Positions 1-5,333 of a DNA stretch of 5,333 nt are shown one piece after another (position 1 is the first letter of the stretch; each line of letters opens with the position of its first letter). The notes under the pieces were generated by a model. It did no database searches. It was not told the DNA's origin and was given only the letters and a program-made list of their open reading frames with translations. A program made the translations under genes and the position numbers. The DNA is from an uncultured Candidatus Saccharibacteria bacterium (GTDB taxonomy: Bacteria; Patescibacteriota; Saccharimonadia; Saccharimonadales; Saccharimonadaceae). The DNA lies in NCBI GenBank assembly GCA_937876715.1, contig CALEGA010000006.1:1-5333 (forward strand), given 5' to 3'.

Positions 1-879
1 ATTGAGGGAGCTACCCATCCCATAAACCAGCCCGCGACGGCGCGCCTCACCGAAAATACGACTCGACATTGTGCCGGTGAGAATGTGGTTAAGGCAGGAC
101 ATTGCCACGGTGCAAGCGGAGTCGAGGCGACGGGGAGTGACGAAACTGAAGCCGAAAGTGATGTTCGAAGCGTCTTTACGGCGGATGAGGACGGGGTCGG
201 CGCCGTGGAGTTCGTCGAGCGGGACGTCGAGGCGTTCGCCCTCTTTTAACTCCCAATCGTTTAACATTTTGATAATTTTATAACGACGGCGGAAGCCGAG
301 GTTGCCGGAAATAACAAAGCGCATATTATCAGCGGTGTGAGTACGGCGATAATGCTCGCGGATGTCTCGGAGTTCGATGTTACTGAGAGTGCGGACGCGT
401 TCTTGCAAGTTTTGGACGTTTTCGCCGATGGCTTGCTGGAGGCGAGGCCAGAGAAGGCGGTTATAATCGTTCATATAACCAGTGAGTTCGGACTTGACGT
501 TGCCCTTTTCGCTCCTTAACTCTGCTTCGTTAAAGCGGGGAGAGGTGAGGGCGAGACGCTTGAGCTCCAAAATGCGATCCCACTCGAAGTCGGCGCATTC
601 GGTTTCGTAACAAATCGAGAGGTCGGAAGTCCACGCGTTGTGGTAGGCGCCGTTTTTGGTAAATTCGGATTCATATTCAAATTCGGATTTATACTTGCTG
701 TTAGCGCCGAAGCTGAGATGTTCGACGACGTGGGCGATTTCGTAGAGTTCGGGTTTTTTACAATAGCGAAGTCCCCCACGAAAGGCAATGCGGGTTGACA
801 TAACGCTGGCGCCCGGGACGTTAATCAACAAGCCCTTGGCGCCATTTTTTAGCTTGACTTCTTCGACATAATGGCGCAC
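1..879 (-). CDS. M16-family (pitrilysin/insulinase-like) zinc metallopeptidase, C-terminus beyond window
   Basis: Open reading frame of 293 codons from a GTG start at 879 to the left edge, with no stop in the window. Family members are zinc peptidases that cut short peptides or presequences inside a two-domain chamber. The inverted zinc motif HVVEH lies at residues 50-54 (ligands H50 and H54, catalytic E53). E131 lies 77 residues after H54, the spacing of the third zinc ligand in pitrilysin, and E124 matches the second conserved glutamate seven residues earlier. Around residues 270-291 the segment SSRIFGEARRRGLVYGMGSS matches the start of the second M16 domain, where a conserved Arg/Tyr pair contacts substrate (RGLVY). 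About 120-140 residues of a usual ~420 should lie outside. No signal peptide is visible, so a cytoplasmic enzyme is likely. The GTG start is chosen because GGAG sits 6 nt upstream; the next in-frame ATG is residue 27, past the first beta strand. The active site looks intact; the natural substrate is unknown. Confidence 0.92.
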   Translation of the reverse strand, partial: MRHYVEEVKLKNGAKGLLINVPGASVMSTRIAFRGGLRYCKKPELYEIAHVVEHLSFGANSKYKSEFEYESEFTKNGAYHNAWTSDLSICYETECADFEWDRILELKRLALTSPRFNEAELRSEKGNVKSELTGYMNDYNRLLWPRLQQAIGENVQNLQERVRTLSNIELRDIREHYRRTHTADNMRFVISGNLGFRRRYKIIKMLNDWELKEGERLDVPLDELHGADPVLIRRKDASNITFGFSFVTPRRLDSACTVAMSCLNHILTGTMSSRIFGEARRRGLVYGMGSSLN

Positions 880-885
880 GCGAGA

Positions 886-891
886 CTCCTA
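886..891 (-). promoter_or_regulatory. Ribosome binding site of the M16 gene overlapping the secA stop codon
   Basis: On the minus strand the bases read TAGGAG: the TAG is the secA stop and GGAG is a Shine-Dalgarno core 6 nt before the GTG start at 879. The arrangement fixes the GTG as the start and suggests translational coupling of the peptidase to secA. No separate promoter is evident between the genes. Confidence 0.75.
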
Positions 892-3615
892 GCGGCGTTT
901 TTTGTTCTGGCGTTGTTGTTTGCGTTTTTTCTTGTTTTTATTACGCTTGGTGTTGGCGTTGGTATTGGCGCCTCTTGGCTTTTTAGCGCCGGTTTCTTTC
1001 TTAAACTCGCTGTCGAGGTTTTTGTCGCCGGCGGAGATTTCGTTGACGCCCTTTTCGGTGGCGGTTTCTGCCATCTTGGTTAATTCGGAATCGTATTCTT
1101 CGTCGTTATTTTCGGGGAGAGCGGCGTCTTGTGGCGTGAGATTCAAGAGAACCTTGAGGACTTCTTCGCGGAGGTTGCGCTCGAGGTTGTCGAAGAGCTT
1201 TTGCGACTCGGAACGATATTCGACGAGCGGGTCGCGTTGGCCGACGGAGCGCCAGTGAATGCCCTCGCGGAGGTGTTGCATATTTTCGAGATGTTGCATC
1301 CAGAGGGCGTCGAGTACCTTGAGATAGACTTCGCGTTCGACGCGGCGCATAGCTTCGGCGCCGATTTCCTCTTCTTTGAGGGTGTAAGCTTCTTCGACGG
1401 CGATGCGGGCGAGGTGGGTGCGCTCCTTTTCCTTGCGAAGCTTGCCGATTTCGTCGATCAAATCTTCGTCGAGCGTGTTAAAGACGCTGTGGAATTGCTC
1501 GTTGAACTGCTTGTTGATGCGGGAAGAATCGCGGGTAAGGAACTCGGTTTCGTCCTTAATCAGACGCATAATTTCCGGACGGATGTCGGCGCCGAGGAGA
1601 ATTTGACGGCGCATTGAATAAACGACTTTGCGGTGGCGGTTGATGACGTTGTCGTATTGGACGACGTTTTTACGGGAGTCGAAGTTGAAGCCTTCGATTT
1701 TCTTTTGGGCGTTTTCGAGAGTCTTGGAGATGGACTTGGTTTGAATCGGAGTGTCTTCATCGACGCCGAGGCGGTTCATAAGTTGTGCTACGCGGTCGCC
1801 TTGGAAAATGCGCATTAAATCGTCTTCGCAGGAGACGAAGAATTGAGTGGTGCCGGGGTCGCCTTGACGACCGCCACGACCACGGAGCTGGTTATCGACA
1901 CGGCGAGAATCGTGACGAGCGGAGCCGATGACGACGAGACCGCCGAGTTCGCGGACGCCCTCACCAAGTTTAATATCGGTACCACGACCCGCCATATTGG
2001 TAGCGAGGGTGATAGCGCCTTTTTCGCCGGCTTTTTCGATGATTGCTGCTTCGCGTTCGTTGTTCTTGGCGTTTAAGATTTCGTACTGGACGCCACGTTC
2101 GTCGAGGTAGCGGGCGATTTCCTCGTTGTTGGCGATAGAATCGGAGCCGACGAGTACAGGCTGACCCTTGGCGTGGTATTTTTCGATTTCGTTGGCGATG
2201 GCGCGGAGTTTGCCTGCCTTGGTGCGGAAGATGAGGTCGTCCTTGTCAACGCGCTGGATCGGTTTGTTGGGCGGGATTTGAATAACGTCGAGGGCGTAGA
2301 TTTGTTGGAACTCCTCGGCTTCGGTGAAAGCGGTACCGGTCATACCTGAAAGCTTATTATAAAGGCGGAAGAAGTTCTGGAATGAGATGGTGGCGAGAGT
2401 CATCGACTCTTGTTTGACGGCGACGCCCTCCTTTGCCTCGATGGCTTGGTGGAGACCCTCGTTATAGCGGCGACCTTGCATTAAGCGACCGGTGTGCTCG
2501 TCAACGATGATGACTTCGCCGGAGTTGGTGACGACGTAGTCCTTGTCGCGCTTGAAGAGGACTTCGGCGCGGAGCGCTTGTTCCATATGATAGACAAGGT
2601 TGGTGTGCTTGGTGGAATAAAGTTCGTCGATGCCGAGAATGTCTTGGACTTTTTCGACGCCTTTGTCGGTGAGCGTGACGGAGCGGTGCTTTTCGTCGAG
2701 GACGTAATCTTCGGGCGTAAGAGAGTTCGCGACGCGAGCGAAAGCGTAGTAAGCGTCGGGGTTGTCGCCGGCGGGAGCGGAAATGATGAGCGGGGTGCGA
2801 GCCTCGTCGATCAAGATGGAATCGACCTCATCGACGATGGCGAAGTTAAGCTCGCGCTGGCGGAGGTATTTAACTTCCGACGTCATATTGTCACGGAGGT
2901 AATCGAAGCCAAATTCGTTGTTAGTGCCGTAGGTGATGTCGGCGTTGTAAGCTTCCTTGCGGGTGGCGGGTTTGAGATGGCGGAAGCGTTCGTCGGCGTG
3001 TTCGGTGTTCTCGTAAGACTTATCGTAGAGGAAAGAGGCGTTGTTGATGATGACGCCGACAGAGAGACCGAGGAAGTCGTAGACCGGACCGTTCCAACCG
3101 GCGTCACGTTGAGCGAGATAGTCGTTAACGGTGACGACGTGGACACCCTTGCCAGTGAGAGCGTTTAAAACAGCGGGGAGGAGAGCAACGAGAGTTTTGC
3201 CCTCGCCAGTTTTCATTTCGGCAACGTTGCCTTCGTGGAGAGCGATACCGCCGATGAGCTGGACGTCGTAAGGACGCATATTAAGAATGCGCTTGACCGC
3301 TTCGCGGCAGAGAGCGAAAGTGTCGGGGAGGAGGTCGTCGAGGGATTTTTTCTTAGCCTTTTCCTTTAACTCGGCGGCTTTTGCCTGTAATTCCTCGTCG
3401 GACATTTTTTCGAACTTAGGTTCGAGCTTGGTGATTTCTTGTGCGCGCTTATAATAGCGTTTCAAAATCTTTTTCTGGGCATCGCCAAAAATACCTTGCA
3501 GGAACTTGTCGAGCTTGGTTTTGTCGGCGAGCTTGTCGGTCGGCTTTTTTTCTTTAACTGTTTTCGGTTTTACGGGTTTGGCGGGTTTTGCCACCGCTGT
3601 TTGGTCTTTAGACAT
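889..3615 (-). CDS. secA: Protein translocase ATPase SecA
   Basis: Motor ATPase that pushes unfolded preproteins through the SecYEG channel; found in the cytoplasm and at the inner face of the membrane. At 908 residues it has the normal length (E. coli about 901). Visible parts in order: a Lys/Pro-rich N-terminal extension (about 2-33); nucleotide-binding domain 1 with Walker A MKTGEGKT at 134-141 and Walker B DEVD at 262-265; the preprotein cross-linking domain between about 270 and 420; GMTGTA at 424-429; nucleotide-binding domain 2 with ATNMAGRGTDIKL at 538-550 and QLRGRGGRQGD at 576-586; helical scaffold and two-helix finger around 760-815 (LDALWMQHLENMQHLREGIH). The C-terminal CxCxSG zinc finger that binds SecB and lipids in many bacteria is missing; an acidic linker (about 834-870) and a strongly basic tail (about 872-908) replace it. 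The ATG start has GGAG (3622-3625) 6 nt upstream and there is no alternative ATG before residue 71, so the extension appears genuine. The stop is TAG. Confidence 0.99.
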   Translation of the reverse strand: MSKDQTAVAKPAKPVKPKTVKEKKPTDKLADKTKLDKFLQGIFGDAQKKILKRYYKRAQEITKLEPKFEKMSDEELQAKAAELKEKAKKKSLDDLLPDTFALCREAVKRILNMRPYDVQLIGGIALHEGNVAEMKTGEGKTLVALLPAVLNALTGKGVHVVTVNDYLAQRDAGWNGPVYDFLGLSVGVIINNASFLYDKSYENTEHADERFRHLKPATRKEAYNADITYGTNNEFGFDYLRDNMTSEVKYLRQRELNFAIVDEVDSILIDEARTPLIISAPAGDNPDAYYAFARVANSLTPEDYVLDEKHRSVTLTDKGVEKVQDILGIDELYSTKHTNLVYHMEQALRAEVLFKRDKDYVVTNSGEVIIVDEHTGRLMQGRRYNEGLHQAIEAKEGVAVKQESMTLATISFQNFFRLYNKLSGMTGTAFTEAEEFQQIYALDVIQIPPNKPIQRVDKDDLIFRTKAGKLRAIANEIEKYHAKGQPVLVGSDSIANNEEIARYLDERGVQYEILNAKNNEREAAIIEKAGEKGAITLATNMAGRGTDIKLGEGVRELGGLVVIGSARHDSRRVDNQLRGRGGRQGDPGTTQFFVSCEDDLMRIFQGDRVAQLMNRLGVDEDTPIQTKSISKTLENAQKKIEGFNFDSRKNVVQYDNVINRHRKVVYSMRRQILLGADIRPEIMRLIKDETEFLTRDSSRINKQFNEQFHSVFNTLDEDLIDEIGKLRKEKERTHLARIAVEEAYTLKEEEIGAEAMRRVEREVYLKVLDALWMQHLENMQHLREGIHWRSVGQRDPLVEYRSESQKLFDNLERNLREEVLKVLLNLTPQDAALPENNDEEYDSELTKMAETATEKGVNEISAGDKNLDSEFKKETGAKKPRGANTNANTKRNKNKKKRKQQRQNKKRR

Positions 3616-3621
3616 TACTTA

Positions 3622-3625
3622 CTCC
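3622..3625 (-). promoter_or_regulatory. secA ribosome binding site
   Basis: GGAG on the minus strand, 6 nt upstream of the secA ATG. It supports the annotated start and therefore the reality of the lysine-rich N-terminal extension of SecA. Confidence 0.7.
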
Positions 3626-3646
3626 ACGGAAATTATTATCTGTTTT

Positions 3647-3675
3647 ATTCTAGCACATTAACCGCGCTTAAACAA
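3647..3675 (-). promoter_or_regulatory. Putative sigma70-type extended -10 promoter for secA
   Basis: On the minus strand a -10 hexamer TAGAAT (3647-3652) is preceded directly by TGC, giving the extended -10 pattern TGnTAnnnT. A -35-like TTGTTT (3670-3675) lies 17 nt upstream, inside the end of hpf. Transcription would start near 3640, leaving a leader of about 25 nt before the secA ATG, with its ribosome binding site in it. The -10 is strong and the -35 matches only the TTG half. This suggests that secA and the M16 gene can be transcribed independently of serS-hpf. No terminator hairpin is visible in the 42-nt gap, so read-through from upstream is also likely. Confidence 0.5.
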
Positions 3676-4023
3676 ACCCCGGAAGCCCTTTTTCTCTTTC
3701 TTAAGGTGAGGGTTTTGTTCGAGCTTAAAGCGGCGAATTTGACCAGTGAGCTTAGCTTCGATGATGTCGATGCCGGCGTAGAGGTTGGAACATTCGTCCT
3801 TGGCGGAAATGACTTTGCCGCCGGGGATTTCGCAGGCGCAGGAGAGTTCGTATTTGTTGCCGTGGTCGCGGTTAACTTCGGTGATGACGACCTTGGCGAC
3901 GACGTCCTTTTTATGAGCGCGGGGGAGGTAGCGGTCGAGCTTGCCGATTTTTTTAGTGATATATTTGCGCAAGTTTTCTTCAACTTTATAGTTGCTGCCG
4001 GAGATTTCGATTTTTTGAATCAT
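3658..4023 (-). CDS. hpf: Short ribosome hibernation-promoting factor (HPF/RaiA/YfiA family)
   Basis: Small protein of 121 residues that binds the 30S subunit in the mRNA/tRNA channel and keeps ribosomes inactive and protected in slow growth. The sequence follows the family's beta-alpha-beta-beta-beta-alpha pattern: strand and first helix with KVEENLRKYITKKIGKLDRY (13-32), central strands at about 40-73, including the conserved-type VVAKVVITEVNRDHGN and a cysteine pair at 62 and 64, then the second helix SAKDECSNLYAGIDIIEAKL (73-92), in which the AGID core is typical. A basic tail follows (108-120, many Lys and Arg). It lacks the C-terminal dimerisation domain of long HPF (about 180 residues), so on its own it should not form 100S dimers by that route. 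The ATG lies 4 nt after the serS stop and the Shine-Dalgarno sequence is inside serS. Whether it acts more like HPF or like RaiA cannot be told from sequence alone. Confidence 0.95.
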   Translation of the reverse strand: MIQKIEISGSNYKVEENLRKYITKKIGKLDRYLPRAHKKDVVAKVVITEVNRDHGNKYELSCACEIPGGKVISAKDECSNLYAGIDIIEAKLTGQIRRFKLEQNPHLKKEKKGFRGLFKRG

Positions 4024-4027
4024 AGGT

Positions 4028-4918
4028 TTATAATTCCTCCTTGTTGTTTAAATACGGTTTCAAAACGTCGGGAACAATCAGCTTCCCGTCTTTAGTAGCG
4101 TAATTTTCTAGTATGGCGACCATAGCGCGGGCAAGGGAGATGGCGGTGCCGTTCAAAGTGTGGACAAATTCAATTTTACCGTCCTTGCGGCGGACGCGGC
4201 AGTTGACAGCGCGGGCTTGGAAGTCGGTGCAGTTGGAACAGCTGGTGAGTTCTTGATATTTTTGGTTGACGGGCGACCAGTATTCGAGGTCGTATTTTTT
4301 CGCGGCAGGAGCGCCGAGGTCGCCGGCGGCGATGTTGATGATGTGGTATGGAATCTTGAGGCTTTGCCAGATGTCCTCTTCGATGGCGAGGATTTTTTCG
4401 TGGATGTCCTTGGATTGTTCGGGGAGGCAGAAAGCGTACATTTCCAGTTTGTTGAACTGGTGAACGCGGAAGAGACCGCGGGTGTATTTGCCGTAGGCGC
4501 CAGCTTCTTTGCGGAAGCAGGCGGAGTAGCCGGCGTAGAGGAGCGGGAGCTGGTCTTCGTCGAGGATTTCGTCCATATGGTAGCCAGTGAGTGGCATTTC
4601 CGCGGTGGCGATGAGCGCGAGGTCTTCGCCCTCGACGTAGTATTCGTCGGATTGGTCGGAGGTGCGAGGGTTAAAACCGCAGCCCTCGAGGACTTTACTG
4701 GAAACGAGGTCAGGTACGGTCATAAAGGTAAAGCCGTGTTCGAGGACTTTCGAGAGGCCGAATTGGAGCAAGGCGTTTTCTAGGAGGGCGAGACCGTCCT
4801 TGAGGTAGTAAAACTTAGCGCCAGCGACTTTAGCGCCGCGTTCGAAGTCAACCCAGCCGCGTTCGGTGGCGAAGTCGAGATGGTCAACCGCCTCGGCTTG
4901 CTTGCGTTTATGAGGAAT
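4028..4918 (-). CDS. serS: Seryl-tRNA synthetase, C-terminal 296 residues, 5' end missing at a sequence junction
   Basis: Class II aminoacyl-tRNA synthetase that charges tRNA-Ser (and tRNA-Sec) with serine. Numbering from the first codon after the in-frame TGA at 4919-4921: the frame opens with IPHKRKQAEAVDHLDFA, then VDFERGAKVAGAKFYYL (about 24-40), all typical of the start of the catalytic domain. The serine-binding TxE motif TAE is at 105-107, motif 2 is FRKEAGAYGKYTRGLFRVHQ (135-154), and motif 3 is TLNGTAISLARAMVAILENY (254-273) with its arginine at 264. The end VPDVLKPYL is also typical. What is absent is the N-terminal tRNA-binding coiled-coil arm and linker, roughly 125-130 residues of a usual ~425. 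No start codon with a ribosome binding site is visible at the break; the first ATG is at 4771, within the catalytic domain. The loss coincides with a GAATTC hexamer and a change in base and codon use, so the gene is probably intact in its real genome and cut here artificially. The stop is TAA. Confidence 0.93.
   Translation of the reverse strand: MPHKRKQAEAVDHLDFATERGWVDFERGAKVAGAKFYYLKDGLALLENALLQFGLSKVLEHGFTFMTVPDLVSSKVLEGCGFNPRTSDQSDEYYVEGEDLALIATAEMPLTGYHMDEILDEDQLPLLYAGYSACFRKEAGAYGKYTRGLFRVHQFNKLEMYAFCLPEQSKDIHEKILAIEEDIWQSLKIPYHIINIAAGDLGAPAAKKYDLEYWSPVNQKYQELTSCSNCTDFQARAVNCRVRRKDGKIEFVHTLNGTAISLARAMVAILENYATKDGKLIVPDVLKPYLNNKEEL
4036..4042 (-). promoter_or_regulatory. hpf ribosome binding site inside the serS 3' end
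   Basis: The minus strand reads AAGGAGG, a full seven-base match to the anti-Shine-Dalgarno, within the codons for the last residues of serS (KEE). It is 12 nt from the hpf ATG, longer than the usual 5-9. No other start codon lies in frame between it and the ATG. The serS stop falls between the two, so termination of serS translation probably feeds initiation at hpf. Confidence 0.65.
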
Positions 4919-4920
4919 TC
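4915..4920. other. GAATTC (EcoRI) hexamer at an apparent chimeric junction
   Basis: This is the only GAATTC I found in the window. To its left, serS reads cleanly on the minus strand up to the codons ATT CCT (Ile-Pro) that include part of the hexamer. Immediately beyond, the serS frame meets TGA (4919-4921) and no further synthetase sequence follows. To its right, a plus-strand gene with different leucine codon use begins within 5 nt. The exact join could be anywhere in about 4905-4925, but the hexamer is the natural candidate. Confidence 0.65.
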
Positions 4921-4924
4921 AAGA

Positions 4925-5333
4925 ATGAAGAAACTGTTGGCTATCCTGCTGGCAATCGGCATGCTGCTTCTTCGCTTCATCGCTCCGATCCTGGAAGCTC
5001 CCGCACTTAAGACTGCAAGCAACTACCTGCTGCCCTCTCTGTTCGGCTGCATGAGCCTTGGTCTTCTTGGCGCCGGCGGCGGCAAGACCTACCGCGTGGT
5101 ATTTGACGGCGAGATCGTCACTCATAATTCGGACGGTCTGAAAGAAAAAGGCATCTTTGTAATGAGCGCCGACGACAACGCGCCCATCAGCGGATATTTT
5201 ATCAATCTCAACGCCGCGATGAAGAACCATGATATCAGCCTGTTCTACAATGTCAATTTTGAGAAAATGTGGATCAAGGCAGGTTCGACTTCCCACGGAA
5301 CGGGAATGTTCACAAACTGCAATATCACCGACT
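4925..5333 (+). CDS. Unrecognised protein with signal-peptide-like N-terminus, 3' end beyond window
   Basis: Open frame of 136 codons from ATG at 4925 to the right edge without a stop. I do not recognise the family. Residues 1-23 (MKKLLAILLAIGMLLLRFIA and on) have two lysines and then a long hydrophobic run, as in a signal peptide or membrane anchor. A second moderately hydrophobic stretch lies at about 34-52 and ends in GAGGGK, so a two-helix membrane start is possible. From about 55 on the sequence is polar with alternating hydrophobic residues (YRVVFDGEIV, GIFVMSADD, ISLFYNVNFEKMWIKAG), suggesting a beta-rich extracytoplasmic part. GAGG at 4912-4915 lies 9 nt upstream and could serve as a ribosome binding site, but if the join is at the GAATTC this match is accidental. 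Ten of 18 leucines are CTG and only one is CTC, unlike the neighbouring genes, so it probably derives from another organism. A long antisense frame over the same bases looks like a shadow because it has no recognisable protein character. Confidence 0.6.
   Translation, partial: MKKLLAILLAIGMLLLRFIAPILEAPALKTASNYLLPSLFGCMSLGLLGAGGGKTYRVVFDGEIVTHNSDGLKEKGIFVMSADDNAPISGYFINLNAAMKNHDISLFYNVNFEKMWIKAGSTSHGTGMFTNCNITD

Noticed and set aside
516..788. Minus-strand 90-residue frame within the M16 gene
   Set aside because: It is a shifted frame of the M16 gene, Ser/Thr/Pro/Asn-rich without domain character, while the M16 frame keeps all zinc ligands.
2494..3168. Long plus-strand frame of 224 residues inside secA
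   Set aside because: It is antisense to conserved SecA domains, rich in Val, Asp, Gly and Phe as expected from the complement of this codon use, and has no ribosome binding site or family likeness.
3616..3657. Rho-independent terminator between hpf and secA
   Set aside because: I see no stable hairpin followed by a T run on the minus strand in this gap.
4160..4783. Plus-strand frame of 207 residues opposite serS
   Set aside because: Composition is that of a complement of the synthetase codons; the minus strand carries clear class II motifs.
4919..4921. TGA read as glycine (code 25) so that serS continues upstream
   Set aside because: A glycine here would fit the Gly-x-Pro pattern, but the frame upstream of the TGA does not resemble the SerRS N-terminal domain, and no in-frame TGA occurs in the intact genes.
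5054..5133. Possible C-terminal intein splice motif (IVTHNS at residues 64-69 of the right-hand protein)
   Set aside because: His-Asn-Ser alone is a weak pattern. There is no N-terminal intein block starting with Cys or Ser at a sensible distance, and the preceding residues do not match the usual intein block before the His-Asn.
4919..5296. Minus-strand frame of 125 residues antisense to the right-hand gene, ending in the TGA that abuts the serS frame
   Set aside because: It shows no synthetase-like sequence or other family character. The plus strand of the same region encodes a convincing signal-peptide-like start, so this is taken as a shadow.

Overview
The window holds a compact block of housekeeping genes, all on the minus strand. 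In transcription order they are the 3' part of serS (seryl-tRNA synthetase), a short hpf/raiA-type ribosome hibernation factor, a complete secA, and the 5' part of an M16-family zinc metallopeptidase that runs off the left edge. Gaps are very small (4 nt serS-hpf, 42 nt hpf-secA, 9 nt secA-M16), so this looks like one operon-like cluster with an extra promoter in front of secA. Two partial genes, the M16 gene and the one at the right end, reach the window edges and have no stop inside it.

Region by region: 1-879 (minus) M16 peptidase, N-terminal 293 residues; 889-3615 (minus) secA, 908 residues; about 3620-3675 secA promoter and ribosome binding site; 3658-4023 (minus) hpf, 121 residues; 4028-4918 (minus) serS, the last 296 residues only; 4915-4920 a GAATTC hexamer at which serS homology stops abruptly; 4925-5333 (plus) the start of an unrecognised protein with a signal-peptide-like N-terminus. 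There is no stretch over 300 bases without a gene, and I see no tRNA, rRNA, CRISPR array, insertion sequence or long repeat.

The minus-strand block suggests a bacterium of the Patescibacteria/CPR type, possibly Saccharibacteria. The reasons are the tight packing, the short HPF without a dimerisation domain, the SecA without its usual C-terminal zinc finger but with lysine/arginine-rich ends, and the serS-hpf-secA order. This placement is inference and was not tested by any search. TGA is not used as a sense codon in the intact genes, which argues against the code-25 lineages (Gracilibacteria, Absconditabacteria).

The gene products fit a general growth and secretion theme: serine charging of tRNA, ribosome storage, ATP-driven protein export, and a peptidase. 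The most important observation is that the right-hand ~415 bases appear to come from a different source. Serine-tRNA ligase breaks off exactly at an EcoRI hexamer, its frame meets a TGA there, and leucine codon use switches from CTC-dominated to CTG-dominated. I read this as a chimeric join (cloning or assembly) more likely than a natural gene disruption. I did not find a convincing new biological system.
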